In this document: positions 27,240 through 36,073 of the stretch, piece after piece
Layout: each line of letters begins with the position of its first letter
Numbering within the stretch: the first letter of the stretch is position 1
Assembly: GCA_900230115.1 (NCBI GenBank)
Contig: LT907983.1
Coordinates: forward strand, 682,001-746,000
Length of the DNA stretch: 64,000 nucleotides
Direction of reading: 5' to 3'
Origin: Spirosomataceae bacterium TFI 002
GTDB taxonomy: Bacteria; Bacteroidota; Bacteroidia; Cytophagales; Spirosomataceae
Position numbers and translations under genes: made by a program
The notes under the pieces: model-generated
Told to the model about the DNA's origin: nothing
The model's input: only the letters and a program-made list of their open reading frames with translations
The model's database searches: none

Positions 27240-27295
27240 GTTCAACACAGGCCGATCGCTGGCCTAATCGGCACAGCTATTCAGCCTTTAATGTT
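27240..27295 (+). repeat. attC-like 3' terminus of IS91-type element A (copy 1)
   Basis: The last 56 bp begin with GTTCAAC (27240-27246), the exact inverse of GTTGAAC at the left border (24864-24870), and end in AATGTT. An inner GCCGAT/ATCGGC stem lies between. Outer box complementary to the element's own start followed by a hairpin and a terminal GTT is the layout of a short attC. Copy 2 has the same end at 33078-33133. Confidence 0.5.
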
Positions 27296-27371
27296 ATGCT
27301 TCGTATTTCACTTTTCTAATTTTTAAGCTCCTTTGTGTTCAAGACTTTTTAAAATTAGGGTCCAAAGAATT

Positions 27372-28037
27372 TCAATTAATTCTTTTCCAAATATTCCCAT
27401 AAATATCTTTAAAATAAACAAAGCCAAATTCTATGTCAAACCCAATCTCATTAAAAACTCTTTCATATCTAAAATATCTGTCAATCACAATTTTGTCATT
27501 CCCTGTTTTTAATATTATTACTTTCTCATATTTTCTTTGGGTATTTGTAAAAGTCTCAAAATTTGAAGTTGAATATAAATCAGGAAAGTTTAGATATGGA
27601 AAATCGAAATTACTGTTATAGCCATAAAATTTACCCTGTATTTTTGCTATTCCATCAGTGCCTTTTGGGATGTTCTTTTTATCCATTGTTGAATCAATTG
27701 TCATATAAATTCTTAAATTATCATATCTATCTGAATTGTCTTCTAATCTTTTGTATACTAAATACAAATTATCATAATGATAATATTGATTACAGTTATT
27801 GGAAAATATTGAACCGCAGTCCTGAATGGTGCTTTTTTCTAAATCTTTGCTTGCAATAACAATTGTAAACTTTGAACCATCATTTCCAATAAACTTCAAA
27901 GTGTCATTTTTATGTAGTTTTGAGAGCCATCTATTAGCTGTATCATCAAATCTTAAGTAGGGTGTTTTATCGAAGATGTTCGGTAATTCGCAAGAAGAAA
28001 AAAATAGCAAGCAAAAAAAGATGAAATATAATTTCAT
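27372..28037 (-). CDS. Lipoprotein of unknown function, cassette cargo
   Basis: 221 residues with a lipoprotein signal (MKLYFIFFCLLFFSSC, Cys16). The mature protein is beta-rich, hydrophilic and contains many Tyr/Asp/Asn (DNLYLVYKRLEDNSDRYDN; YRYERV-like C-terminal half). No family recognised. The start codon is 47 nt inside the cassette boundary AGCATAAC (28080-28087, minus-strand reading), and the attC-like site lies beyond its stop. It is codon- and AT-rich, unlike the IS genes on either side. Confidence 0.75.
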   Translation of the reverse strand: MKLYFIFFCLLFFSSCELPNIFDKTPYLRFDDTANRWLSKLHKNDTLKFIGNDGSKFTIVIASKDLEKSTIQDCGSIFSNNCNQYYHYDNLYLVYKRLEDNSDRYDNLRIYMTIDSTMDKKNIPKGTDGIAKIQGKFYGYNSNFDFPYLNFPDLYSTSNFETFTNTQRKYEKVIILKTGNDKIVIDRYFRYERVFNEIGFDIEFGFVYFKDIYGNIWKRIN

Positions 28038-28084
28038 TATCTATTATTTGGTGGGTTGTTAATTTTCTTATCTATATGTAGCAT

Positions 28085-28181
28085 AACATTCAAGTATTCC
28101 CGAGTTATTGCGGGTACAATTGTGATACAATTTAGGCATAGAATTTCCGCCCGCAATGAGTTGGGAATAAATCTGTTGTGC
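28085..28181 (-). repeat. attC-like 3' terminus of IS91-type element B (copy 1)
   Basis: On the plus strand AACATTCAAGTATTCCC...ATTGCGGG is mirrored by CCCGCAAT...GGGAATAAATCTGTT. The arms ATTCCC and ATTGCGGG pair perfectly with interruptions, spanning 97 bp, and the outer box is GTTGTGC (28175-28181). The size and split arms resemble integron attC sites. The outer box matches the element's own GTTGAAC start at 5 of 7 positions. The same structure is present in copy 2 from 34558. Confidence 0.5.
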
Positions 28182-28438
28182 GAAGCGACTTTGATGATTA
28201 TTGGGGTAGCCTACCTTTTGTATAGGTCGGGCTTTCCAAAGTATGGGGGAATTACCTTGTTTTGGGTTTTCTTTCTAGGTTTGGGGATTTCTTTTAGGCT
28301 TTTTATTATTCAGTTGTGACTTTATGGGGTCTCTAATTTGCTGATTTTTTCATTCAATTTGGGTTATGAATAGTTTTCAATTTAGTTTGTGCAATAGGAT
28401 TTCTGCCTCTCTAGTAAGAGAGGTCAAACTTTAAACCA

Positions 28439-29599
28439 TTATTGGATGATACTTGCCAGTAAAGGAGGTGGTTTACCTGTTATCCAACTACTAAGCACTT
28501 TCATGGTTTCTTGACCACAACATGGGCAATGAAGGGGCTTATAACCACTTTTTTCTTTTGCAATCATTGTTGCCGTAGCTATGTTAAAAATGGGTCTTAT
28601 AATATTGGTCAATTGTAGCGTTAAGGCATCCATTGTTACAGTACAAGCTCCAGAGTGTAGCCCAAAGTGCCTTATTTTTGTAAAACCAGCGGGTAGAATG
28701 TGATGACTAAACCTTCGGATAAACTCTTCGTTGGTCAAGGTCATAAGTTTTTGTGTGCCACTATCTACATAGTCCTTGTAGGTAAATGTGGTATGTGTTT
28801 CAGTGACTTTCTGTAGTCTGTGATTACTGATTGCAACCTTGTGCGTGTACCTACCAAGGTATTCAATTACTTGTTTTGGGCCTGCAAAAGGTCTTTTGGC
28901 GTAGATTACCCATTCTTTTTGATAAATGCTATCCAAAAAACTGCCTCCTTGTTTCGGAATTAATCCTTTCTTAATGAGTTTTCTTATAGCTGCCATAAAC
29001 TTGGCCTTGTATACTTTTTTCAGTGGTTCCATGGGGTATAAGAAACCCTTTCTTCCATTAGCTCTATTGCCTTTTAGTGTTTTCCATTTATCGTCTTTGT
29101 CCATTCCCCCAGCTGGAACAATGCAGTGAATATGTGGATGAACACTAAGATTTTGCCCCCAAGTGTGTAGTACTGCCGTCATACCCATTTTTAGTTCGTA
29201 TTGAGATGCTGCTGCAAAACCTTTAAGAGTTGACCAAGCAACTTTAAAGAGGGTATCATATAGTAGTTTTGGGTATTGTAGGCATAGACTATTTAGCTCA
29301 TGTGGGATGGTGAAAACCACATGGAAGTAGCCTACTGGCAGTGTGCGATGCTCCATTGCCATGAGCCAAGTCTCTTTTTGAATCTGTTGACACTTGGGAC
29401 AATGTCGATTTCGGCAGCTATTATATGACACCCGAATATGGGAGCAAGATAAGTTGCTGCACTTATCTATATGCCCTCCCAAAGCTGCTGTACGACACCT
29501 TGCTAGTGCAGAAAGTACCCGTCCTGAGTTTCTTAAACTATTGGCAATGTAATCTTGTGTATGAAAAATTACATCTGCCAGTTCAAAGGCAGGTTTCAA
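28439..29599 (-). CDS. IS91-family HUH transposase, type B (copy 1)
   Basis: 386 residues. Zinc-binding CSNLSCSH...CRNRHCPKCQ near 47-70; HUH motif HPHIH in VHPHIHCIVPAGG; Tyr pair in IEYLGRYTHKV; C-terminal CPCCG. It is clearly related to the type A transposase but diverged. Its start overlaps the recombinase stop by 4 bp. Copy 2 (34913-36073) differs at only a few residues. Confidence 0.92.
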   Translation of the reverse strand: MKPAFELADVIFHTQDYIANSLRNSGRVLSALARCRTAALGGHIDKCSNLSCSHIRVSYNSCRNRHCPKCQQIQKETWLMAMEHRTLPVGYFHVVFTIPHELNSLCLQYPKLLYDTLFKVAWSTLKGFAAASQYELKMGMTAVLHTWGQNLSVHPHIHCIVPAGGMDKDDKWKTLKGNRANGRKGFLYPMEPLKKVYKAKFMAAIRKLIKKGLIPKQGGSFLDSIYQKEWVIYAKRPFAGPKQVIEYLGRYTHKVAISNHRLQKVTETHTTFTYKDYVDSGTQKLMTLTNEEFIRRFSHHILPAGFTKIRHFGLHSGACTVTMDALTLQLTNIIRPIFNIATATMIAKEKSGYKPLHCPCCGQETMKVLSSWITGKPPPLLASIIQ

Positions 29600-30357
29600 G
29601 ACTGATAAAGCGAGTCTATAGGAGAGACTACTTTACCAAAAGAAGTATTGACCAGCCTAGTATAAATCATAGTAGTTTGGATATTACTATGACCCATGAG
29701 CTGTTGAATTTTGACAATATTGGTGCCGTTTTCGAGTAAATGAGTTGCAAAGCTATGTCTAAGAGTGTGAACGCTTGCTCCTGGTTTTTGAATACCTGAA
29801 AGTCTAATTGCTTTTTTAAGTATGTTTTGAATACTTTTTACCCAATACTGATCAGTTTTACTATTCATTCCGAAAAATAAATAACTAGTGGGGTGGAAAA
29901 AATCAATATACCGCAATAGGCCTTTTTTCATGAGTTCGGCAAGTGGTATACATCGATCTTTTCCTCCTTTGCCTTGCCTGACTGTGATAGTCATCCGATC
30001 AAAATCAATATCGTGAAGCTGTAACTTACAGACCTCACTTATTCTTAATCCAGCGGAATAAGTCAACGTTAAAATCGCTCGATGCTTTAGGTTTTTTGTA
30101 ACAAAAAAAAGCTTTTTACAGTCCGATCGGGAAAAGACAACTGGTAAGGATCTTCTCTGAATAATAGAGGGAAAAACTAAATTGCTAGGAATCCGTAAAA
30201 TTTTGTTAAAATAAAATCGCAAACCGAAAACACACATTTTCAGTCTAGCTTTAGAAGTCCCAGACCTATTCTGATTGAGATCAGCAAGGTAATAGTCGAG
30301 TTCGGATTGAGTAATGTATTCAGGAGTTTTTCCGAAATGAAGACAAATTCTGCCCAA
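29596..30357 (-). CDS. Tyrosine recombinase of IS91-type element B (copy 1)
   Basis: The clear frame starts at a TTG (30357) and gives 253 residues with Arg in SAGLRISEV, HTLRH, GHS and Tyr in TTMIYTRL. No ATG starts this frame. Upstream it stays open for 41 more codons (ELEQRFQIAIQVNQLSPKTF, RNYISALGR), which supply the missing core-binding domain, back to an A8 tract preceded by an ATG at 30491 in another frame. A -1 slip at A-AAA-AAA would give about 298 residues, the usual XerC/D-like length. Translationally coupled to the transposase. Confidence 0.85.
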   Translation of the reverse strand: MGRICLHFGKTPEYITQSELDYYLADLNQNRSGTSKARLKMCVFGLRFYFNKILRIPSNLVFPSIIQRRSLPVVFSRSDCKKLFFVTKNLKHRAILTLTYSAGLRISEVCKLQLHDIDFDRMTITVRQGKGGKDRCIPLAELMKKGLLRYIDFFHPTSYLFFGMNSKTDQYWVKSIQNILKKAIRLSGIQKPGASVHTLRHSFATHLLENGTNIVKIQQLMGHSNIQTTMIYTRLVNTSFGKVVSPIDSLYQS

Positions 30358-30478
30358 TGCAGAGATGTAGTTCCTAAAAGTCTTAGGAGAGAGTTGATTT
30401 ACCTGAATTGCAATCTGAAAGCGTTGTTCCAGTTCAGCAAAATCGGGAACATTGGCTATAGCCCGGTGGTGAAAATTA

Positions 30479-30491
30479 TTTTTTTTAACAT
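30479..30491 (-). promoter_or_regulatory. ATG plus A8 slippery heptamer before the type B recombinase
   Basis: On the minus strand ATG TTA AAA AAA ATA... is closed by TAG after 11 codons. The run contains a canonical A-AAA-AAA heptamer in the correct phase for a -1 shift, which leads into MLKKNNFHHRAIANVPDF and the full recombinase frame. Copy 2 is identical at 36953-36965. Confidence 0.6.
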
Positions 30492-30578
30492 AACTGTAAT
30501 TGTTTTTAGAACAAGTGAATTACAATTATTATTCCAGTTCAAAAAGCTACCCCGATGATCATCGGAGGGGTTTTGTTC

Positions 30579-30704
30579 AACGGTTATGTGTAAGAATAGT
30601 TGCGAGGTTAAGCACATAATTTAGTAAAAATGGTACGAACCAGAGGGAAATACGAAGGATTTTCCAAGTAGGCGAGAACCAAGCAATTATTTTTACACGG
30701 TGTT
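30579..30704 (-). repeat. attC-like recombination site of the TrkH cassette
   Basis: 126 bp lying between two IS elements, from AACGG (30579) to GGTGTT (30699-30704). The outer arms GTGTAAGAATAGTTGC and GCAATTATTTTTACAC pair at all but two positions, and the size equals the large Vibrio-type attC sites. Its outer box, GTTGTGTG, is displaced by the inserted element to 33131-33138 and is the exact inverse of CACACAAC (34553-34560) at the start of the TrkH cassette. No gene is present here. Confidence 0.7.
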
Positions 30705-30790
30705 GAACAAAGCTCCCTACGGTCACAGCTTTTTAAAAAGGTGTAAATTAGTAGGGAGCGATATTGCTCAATAACGTTTCAATTAAAACT

Positions 30791-30801
30791 ATGAAAAAAA
30801 A
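30791..30801 (+). promoter_or_regulatory. ATG plus A8 slippery tract, type A copy 2
   Basis: Identical to 24953-24963: ATG followed by eight A, with the recombinase in a shifted frame. Confidence 0.5.
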
Positions 30802-30848
30802 GTTTTAAACCCACAGGTGTTGTAAAATTTGATGAAGCTATTTTGCGA

Positions 30849-31670
30849 ATGGATCATCACATGCAAATCGCCAATTCAGCTTTTGCTACCCGTTGTAACT
30901 ACCTTAGAGGGCTAAAGAGCCTCATTCTCCACTATGAAAAGCTTCCTGAAGAATGCACTGCTGATGAGGTAAAAGCTTATTTAGTGCATGAGCGGGAGAC
31001 GTGTAACTTGAGCAGTTCTACGATCAATTTACGCGTCTGTAGCCTAAAGTATTACTATCGCCATGTGGCTGGCAGGTTAGATTTAGTGGTTAAAATTCCT
31101 AACCCAAGAATTCAGAAATACGATACCGAAGTGCTTACAAGTGAAGAGCTCAAAAAGCTATTTCAGTGCTGTAGAGACATGCGTCAAAAGTTGATATTGA
31201 CAGCACTTTTTGACACTGGCATACGAGTACGGGAGTTATTGCGTGTGAGGCTTTCGGACTTTGATAAGCAACACCAGAGCATCACGATTCGCAATAGCAA
31301 AGGGAAGCGGACACGTATAGTCTATTATGGTAGTCGCTTGCGGATCGTTTTAAAGCAGTACTGCAAGTATTTGGGCTATCTGCCGAAGGGAGTTCTGATA
31401 GAGAGTTACAAAGATCCAAGTAAGTCATTAACGCTACGAGGGGTTCAGTTCATTGTGAAGCAAACTGTGAAACGAAGTGGCTTAAAGAAACGCATCCACC
31501 CACATACTTTTCGTCATAGTTTTGCGGTGCACTATCTTAATTGTGGTGGGAGTATATTCTCACTTCAGCGATTGCTAGGTCATCAAAACATCACGACGAC
31601 CTTGCATTATTTGAAGTACGCTTCACTTCCAGAGGGCAAGCAAATCTCGGTGCTGGATGAGATGCCATAG
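30849..31670 (+). CDS. Tyrosine recombinase of IS91-type element A (copy 2)
   Basis: 273 residues from ATG 30849; all catalytic residues (DTGIRVREL, HTFRH, GHQ, LHYL) are intact. One residue differs from copy 1 (Ile instead of Leu after GKRTR). The same open extension leads upstream to the A8 tract. Overlaps the transposase gene by 14 bp. Confidence 0.85.
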   Translation: MDHHMQIANSAFATRCNYLRGLKSLILHYEKLPEECTADEVKAYLVHERETCNLSSSTINLRVCSLKYYYRHVAGRLDLVVKIPNPRIQKYDTEVLTSEELKKLFQCCRDMRQKLILTALFDTGIRVRELLRVRLSDFDKQHQSITIRNSKGKRTRIVYYGSRLRIVLKQYCKYLGYLPKGVLIESYKDPSKSLTLRGVQFIVKQTVKRSGLKKRIHPHTFRHSFAVHYLNCGGSIFSLQRLLGHQNITTTLHYLKYASLPEGKQISVLDEMP

Positions 31671-32859
31671 CCGTGAGCTGGCAGATGTGATCACCAAGTT
31701 TGGAGCTGAGTCAGAGGTATCAAGTCACCAACGACGCACCCTGGAGGCGATTAGGCGATGTCGCACGGCAGAACTAGGCGGCCATATAGATTCTTGTGAT
31801 AGCTGCGGGCATTTACGGATCAGTTACAACTCCTGCCGCAACAGACATTGTCCTAAATGCCAAGGGCTCAACAGAGAGGCTTGGATTATTCAGCAGGAAG
31901 ATCAGTTGTTGCCAGTGGCTCACTTCCATGTGGTATTCACTTTACCTCACGAGCTCAATAGCTTGTGTATGTACGAGCCAGCCAAAATGTATGACCTTTT
32001 GTTCAAAGCTGCTTGGCATACGCTCAAAACGCTGAGCTTAGATCCAAAATGGCTGGGAGCAAAGCCTGCGGCTACCATGCTTTTGCATACATGGGGGCAA
32101 AACTTGAGTATGCATCCTCATGTGCACTGTATTGTACCCAATGGAGGCTTGACAAGCAAAGGCAACTGGCAATTCCCCAAGCGAGGGAAGGCAAACTTCC
32201 TGTACCCAGTCAAAGCGATGCAGAAGTTGTACAAGGGCTACTTTATGCAAAAGTTAAAAGAGTTATTGCGAGATCCAGATTGGAAATACCCAACAGGCTT
32301 CCCGGTGAATAAAGCCTTTACAGAATGGAAAAATGAGTTGTATAAAAAGGATTGGGTGGTGTATACAAAGAAGCCATTTGCAGGCGTAAAAAGTGTGGTG
32401 GAGTACCTTGGACGATACTCTCATCGAGTCGCAATTACCAATCAGCGGATCAGGTCAGTTACAGATACTCACGTGAGTTTTAGCTACAAAGACTATCGTA
32501 CAAATGGCCATTCAAAGCTGCTTACACTGGAAGGTAAGGAGTTTTTGCGGCGATTTAGTCAGCATATTCTGCCTTGCGGCTTTCGCAAAGTTCGCCACTT
32601 TGGTTTTATCGCTAATGCCAGCAAAGCCAAAAGCATAAAGACTGCACGCCAAGCACTACACGTAAAGCAAAAAGAGCTACTTGACAAAGCTGAGCGAAGA
32701 TCGTTAGCCAAACAACGGCTCTTTAAAAAGGAAGCTGATAAATGTCCATGTTGTAAGACAGGAGTGATGAGAACGATGGAGATATTATCACCAGCAAGAG
32801 CTCCGCCATCTACATTATTATCAAGAAAAAGGGTAAAAGAGCTGCTATCAAATTATTGA
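31657..32859 (+). CDS. IS91-family HUH transposase, type A (copy 2)
   Basis: 400 residues with intact zinc clusters, HPHVH motif and YLGRY tyrosines. Compared with copy 1 it has Arg for Lys after GLN, LC for FF after LNS, and TGFPVNK for PGFPENK. Many of the base changes are silent, so both copies look functional. Confidence 0.92.
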   Translation: MRCHSRELADVITKFGAESEVSSHQRRTLEAIRRCRTAELGGHIDSCDSCGHLRISYNSCRNRHCPKCQGLNREAWIIQQEDQLLPVAHFHVVFTLPHELNSLCMYEPAKMYDLLFKAAWHTLKTLSLDPKWLGAKPAATMLLHTWGQNLSMHPHVHCIVPNGGLTSKGNWQFPKRGKANFLYPVKAMQKLYKGYFMQKLKELLRDPDWKYPTGFPVNKAFTEWKNELYKKDWVVYTKKPFAGVKSVVEYLGRYSHRVAITNQRIRSVTDTHVSFSYKDYRTNGHSKLLTLEGKEFLRRFSQHILPCGFRKVRHFGFIANASKAKSIKTARQALHVKQKELLDKAERRSLAKQRLFKKEADKCPCCKTGVMRTMEILSPARAPPSTLLSRKRVKELLSNY

Positions 32860-33171
32860 TGGCTAGCAACTGCTATGGATTAAGAACAAAAAGCAGCGAA
32901 ATCTTATAAAAACCTGACCCTAAACTCTTCGAAAAATACAGAAAAAAGGGTTAGGCGTTCCTCAAAAAACAAAAAGCGGAATCACTTCCGCTAGAAATCA
33001 ATACTCATCGAAAATTGAAACCCCATATTTCGGCAAGCTCAATACAAGTGAGTCAAGGCTCACAGGGACACCGCTTCGTTCAACACAGGCTGATCGCTGG
33101 CCTAATCGGCACAGCTATTCAGCCTTTAATGTTGTGTGGCGTTTTTTCTATTTTTCTTATTATTAATTTTT

Positions 33172-34524
33172 TCAAACAGCCAAATCATCAGTTCTGATTT
33201 TTTTTGAATCGTTCTCTTTTTGTTGCAACAAAGCAAATCCAAAAGTTAGAACTCCAACTCGTCCAATAAACATTAAAATGATTATCAATCCTTTTCCAAT
33301 GTTAGATAAATCTCCTGTAATTCCTGTGCTCAATCCAACTGTGCCTAAAGCAGATGCTACTTCAAATAATACACTGTCAAAAGAAAAGTTTTCAAAGTAA
33401 GAAAGTAAAAATGAAAAAAAGAAAATTAAACTCGTGTAAAGCATAAAAGTTGATGTGGCAACGTATATTCTTTCAAATGGAATAAGTCTGTTTAAAAATG
33501 TGATTTTTTTCTGACCAAACAATCGACTTTTTAATATCGATAGCATTGCCGTCAATGTCGTTATTTTCATTCCTCCTGCTGTTCCTGAAGGCGAAGCTCC
33601 AATATACATAAGAAAGGTTATAAGCAATAATATTGGCAAGGATAATTCACCGATAGGTATTGTGTTAAACCCAACTGTTGTCATAGCTGACATTACTTGG
33701 AAGAAAGAGGTCATAAGTGAACTATTCGAACCGAGAATAGAGGATGATTCTGTTGTATAAATGAGTAAAGTTCCTAAAAAAAGTAAAAACAAAAATCCAT
33801 AGATAATGATTTTAGTTGTGAACGAAATTTCTTTTGATTTACCCCTAATTCGATACCACAAATCTGTAATTACAATAAAACCCAAAGAACCAGAAATTGC
33901 TAATAAAGAAATAATTGAGTTCATAAAAGTATTGTTTTGATAGCTTTCGAAACCATCATTAAACAATCCAAAACCAGCTGTACAAAACGATGAAATACTA
34001 TGAAAAATTGAAAACCAAATTGCTTTTAAACTCCCCATTCCAGAATTGGTAAAGGCAAAGTAGAAAAGTATAGTTCCAATAGTTTCCATTATTAGGGTAA
34101 AAACAATAACGCTTTTGATAAAATCTTTTATCTGAATTGTATTAGGTAATGTAAATTCCGTTCCTATTAATTTACTATGCCAATGTGTTATTTTTTTTGT
34201 AGTAAATAATAAATAGTATGTCGTTAGCGTCATATATCCAATTCCGCCAATTTGTATTAAAGCCATAATAACAAATTGACCGAAAAAATTATAGGAATCG
34301 AAAACGCTTATAGTTACAAGACCAGTAGTTGAAATAGCAGAAGTCGAAATAAACAAATTATCTAAAAAGGATATGTCGGTTTTGTGAAATAAAGGAATAG
34401 ACAGTAAAATAAATCCAATCAGCGTATACAAAAAGAATCCCCAAACTAAATTCATTTGAGGTGATTTACTAATTTGGAATTTTCGGTACCAATTAGATAT
34501 TTTCTTGTATGTTTTATTTTCCAT
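33172..34524 (-). CDS. TrkH/KtrB-family potassium transporter, cassette cargo
   Basis: 450 residues, an inner-membrane protein with the four-fold M1-P-M2 architecture. The four selectivity-loop glycines lie in SAISTTGLVTIS, SFCTAGFGLF, MSAMTTVGFNTIP and SALGTVGLSTGIT. The long N-terminal helix pair and conserved APSPGTAGGMK-like stretch (GASPSGTAGGMKITTL) fit KtrB/TrkH. No cytosolic KtrA/TrkA RCK subunit is encoded nearby. The start codon lies 33 nt inside the cassette boundary CACACAAC and an attC-like site follows the gene, so it is carried as a gene cassette. The base composition is lower in GC than the flanking IS genes. Confidence 0.9.
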   Translation of the reverse strand: MENKTYKKISNWYRKFQISKSPQMNLVWGFFLYTLIGFILLSIPLFHKTDISFLDNLFISTSAISTTGLVTISVFDSYNFFGQFVIMALIQIGGIGYMTLTTYYLLFTTKKITHWHSKLIGTEFTLPNTIQIKDFIKSVIVFTLIMETIGTILFYFAFTNSGMGSLKAIWFSIFHSISSFCTAGFGLFNDGFESYQNNTFMNSIISLLAISGSLGFIVITDLWYRIRGKSKEISFTTKIIIYGFLFLLFLGTLLIYTTESSSILGSNSSLMTSFFQVMSAMTTVGFNTIPIGELSLPILLLITFLMYIGASPSGTAGGMKITTLTAMLSILKSRLFGQKKITFLNRLIPFERIYVATSTFMLYTSLIFFFSFLLSYFENFSFDSVLFEVASALGTVGLSTGITGDLSNIGKGLIIILMFIGRVGVLTFGFALLQQKENDSKKIRTDDLAV

Positions 34525-34912
34525 TCTTGGTATTTTGTTTTTTTTTTAATGACACACAACATTCAAGTATTCCCGAGTTATTGCGGGTACAATTGTGATA
34601 CAATTTAGGCATAGATTTTTCACCCGCAATGAGTTGGGAATATATCTGTTGTGCGATGCGACTTTGATGATTATTGGGGTAGCCAACCATTAGTAGAGGT
34701 CGGGGTTACCAAAGTATGGGGGATTTACCTTGTTTTGGGTTTTTCTTTCTAGGTTTGGGGATTTCTTTTAGGCTTTATATTATTCAGTTGTGACTTTATG
34801 GAGTCTCTAATTTGCTGATTTTTTCATTCAATTTGGGTTATGAATAGTTTTCAATTTAGTTTGTGCAATAGGATTTCTGCCTCTCTAGTAAGAGAGGTCA
34901 AACTTTAAACCA

Positions 34913-36073
34913 TTATTGGATGATACTTGCCAGTAATGGAGGTGGTTTACCTGTTATCCAACTACTAAGCACTTTCATGGTTTCTTGACCACAACATGGG
35001 CAATGAAGGGGCTTATAACCACTTTTTTCTTTTGCAATCATTGTTGCCGTAGCTCTGTTAAAAATGGGTCTTATAATATTGGTCAATTGTAGCGTTAAGG
35101 CATCCATTGTTACAGTACAAGCTCCAGAGTGTAGCCCAAAGTGCCTTATTTTTGTAAAACCAGCGGGTAGAATGTGATGACTAAACCTTCGGATAAACTC
35201 TTCGTTGGTCAAGGTCATAAGTTTTTGTGTGCCACTATCTACATAGTCCTTGTAGGTAAATGTGGTATGTGTTTCAGTGACTTTCTGTAGTCTGTGATTA
35301 CTGATTGCAACCTTGTGCGTGTACCTACCAAGGTATTCAATTACTTGTTTTGGGCCTGCAAAAGGTCTTTTGGCGTAGATTACCCATTCTTTTTGATAAA
35401 TGCTATCCAAAAAACTGCCTCCTTGTTTCGGAATTAATCCTTTCTTAATGAGTTTTCTTATAGCTGCCATAAACTTGGCCTTGTATACTTTTTTCAGTGG
35501 TTCCATGGGGTATAAGAAACCCTTTCTTCCATTAGCTCTATTGCCTTTTAGTGTTTTCCATTTATCGTCTTTGTCCATTCCCCCAGCTGGAACAATGCAG
35601 TGAATATGTGGATGAACACTAAGATTTTGCCCCCAAGTGTGTAGTACTGCCGTCATACCCATTTTTAGTTCGTATTGAGATGCTGCTGCAAAACCTTTAA
35701 GAGTTGACCAAGCAACTTTAAAGAGGGTATCATATAGTAGTTTTGGGTATTGTAGGCATAAACTATTTAGCTCATGTGGGATGGTGAAAACCACATGGAA
35801 GTAGCCTACTGGCAGTGTGCGATGCTCCATTGCCATGAGCCAAGTCTCTTTTTGAATCTGTTGACACTTGGGACAATGTCGATTTCGGCAGCTATTATAT
35901 GACACCCGAATATGGGAGCAAGATAAGTTGCTGCACTTATCTATATGCCCTCCCAAAGCTGCTGTACGACACCTTGCTAATGCAGATAGTACCCGTCCTG
36001 AGTTTCCTAAACTATTGGCAATGTAATCTTGTGTATGAAAAATTACATCTGCCAGTTCAAAGGCAGGTTTCAA
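34913..36073 (-). CDS. IS91-family HUH transposase, type B (copy 2)
   Basis: 386 residues, intact HPHIH motif, zinc clusters and EYLGRYTHKV tyrosines. It differs from copy 1 by few residues (Gly for Arg after NSL; Arg for Ile after FN). Overlaps the recombinase stop by 4 bp. Confidence 0.92.
   Translation of the reverse strand: MKPAFELADVIFHTQDYIANSLGNSGRVLSALARCRTAALGGHIDKCSNLSCSHIRVSYNSCRNRHCPKCQQIQKETWLMAMEHRTLPVGYFHVVFTIPHELNSLCLQYPKLLYDTLFKVAWSTLKGFAAASQYELKMGMTAVLHTWGQNLSVHPHIHCIVPAGGMDKDDKWKTLKGNRANGRKGFLYPMEPLKKVYKAKFMAAIRKLIKKGLIPKQGGSFLDSIYQKEWVIYAKRPFAGPKQVIEYLGRYTHKVAISNHRLQKVTETHTTFTYKDYVDSGTQKLMTLTNEEFIRRFSHHILPAGFTKIRHFGLHSGACTVTMDALTLQLTNIIRPIFNRATATMIAKEKSGYKPLHCPCCGQETMKVLSSWITGKPPPLLASIIQ

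Larger units (their letters stand above)
24867..27295 (+). mobile_element. IS91-family element type A, copy 1
   Basis: 2429 bp, bounded by GAACAAAGC on the left and CCTTTAATGTT on the right; copy 2 at 30705-33133 has exactly the same length and ends. It carries a tyrosine recombinase and an HUH transposase in overlapping frames. A left-end hairpin is formed by gctccctac and gtagggagc. The flanks are ...TGTGTT and ATGCTTCG..., so removing the element restores TGTGTT-ATGC, the core of the attC-like site. No target duplication beyond GTT is needed, as expected for rolling-circle IS91 elements. Confidence 0.85.
28085..30578 (-). mobile_element. IS91-family element type B, copy 1
   Basis: 2494 bp, minus orientation. 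Its borders are AACATTCAAG (left) and GGTTTTGTTC (right). In element orientation it runs GAACAAAACC...TTGAATGTT, sharing GAAC... and AATGTT ends with type A although the interiors differ. A terminal hairpin (ccgatgatcatcgg) lies next to the right end. Removing it joins GTAGCAT to AACGGTTATGTG, restoring an intact cassette/attC junction. The copy at 34558-37052 is one base longer. Confidence 0.85.
30705..33133 (+). mobile_element. IS91-family element type A, copy 2
   Basis: 2429 bp, same ends and gene order as 24867-27295. It is inserted at GGTGTT/GTGTGGCG, again restoring a GTTGTG cassette core when removed. The recombinase half is almost base-identical to copy 1. Differences cluster in the first third of the transposase (about 31740-31930), as if a patch came from a third copy. 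Confidence 0.85.

Noticed and set aside
28056-28319. Plus-strand 87-aa open frame
   Set aside because: It lies across the 3' terminal palindrome of the IS91-type element B; its equivalent in the other copy is not conserved as a frame.
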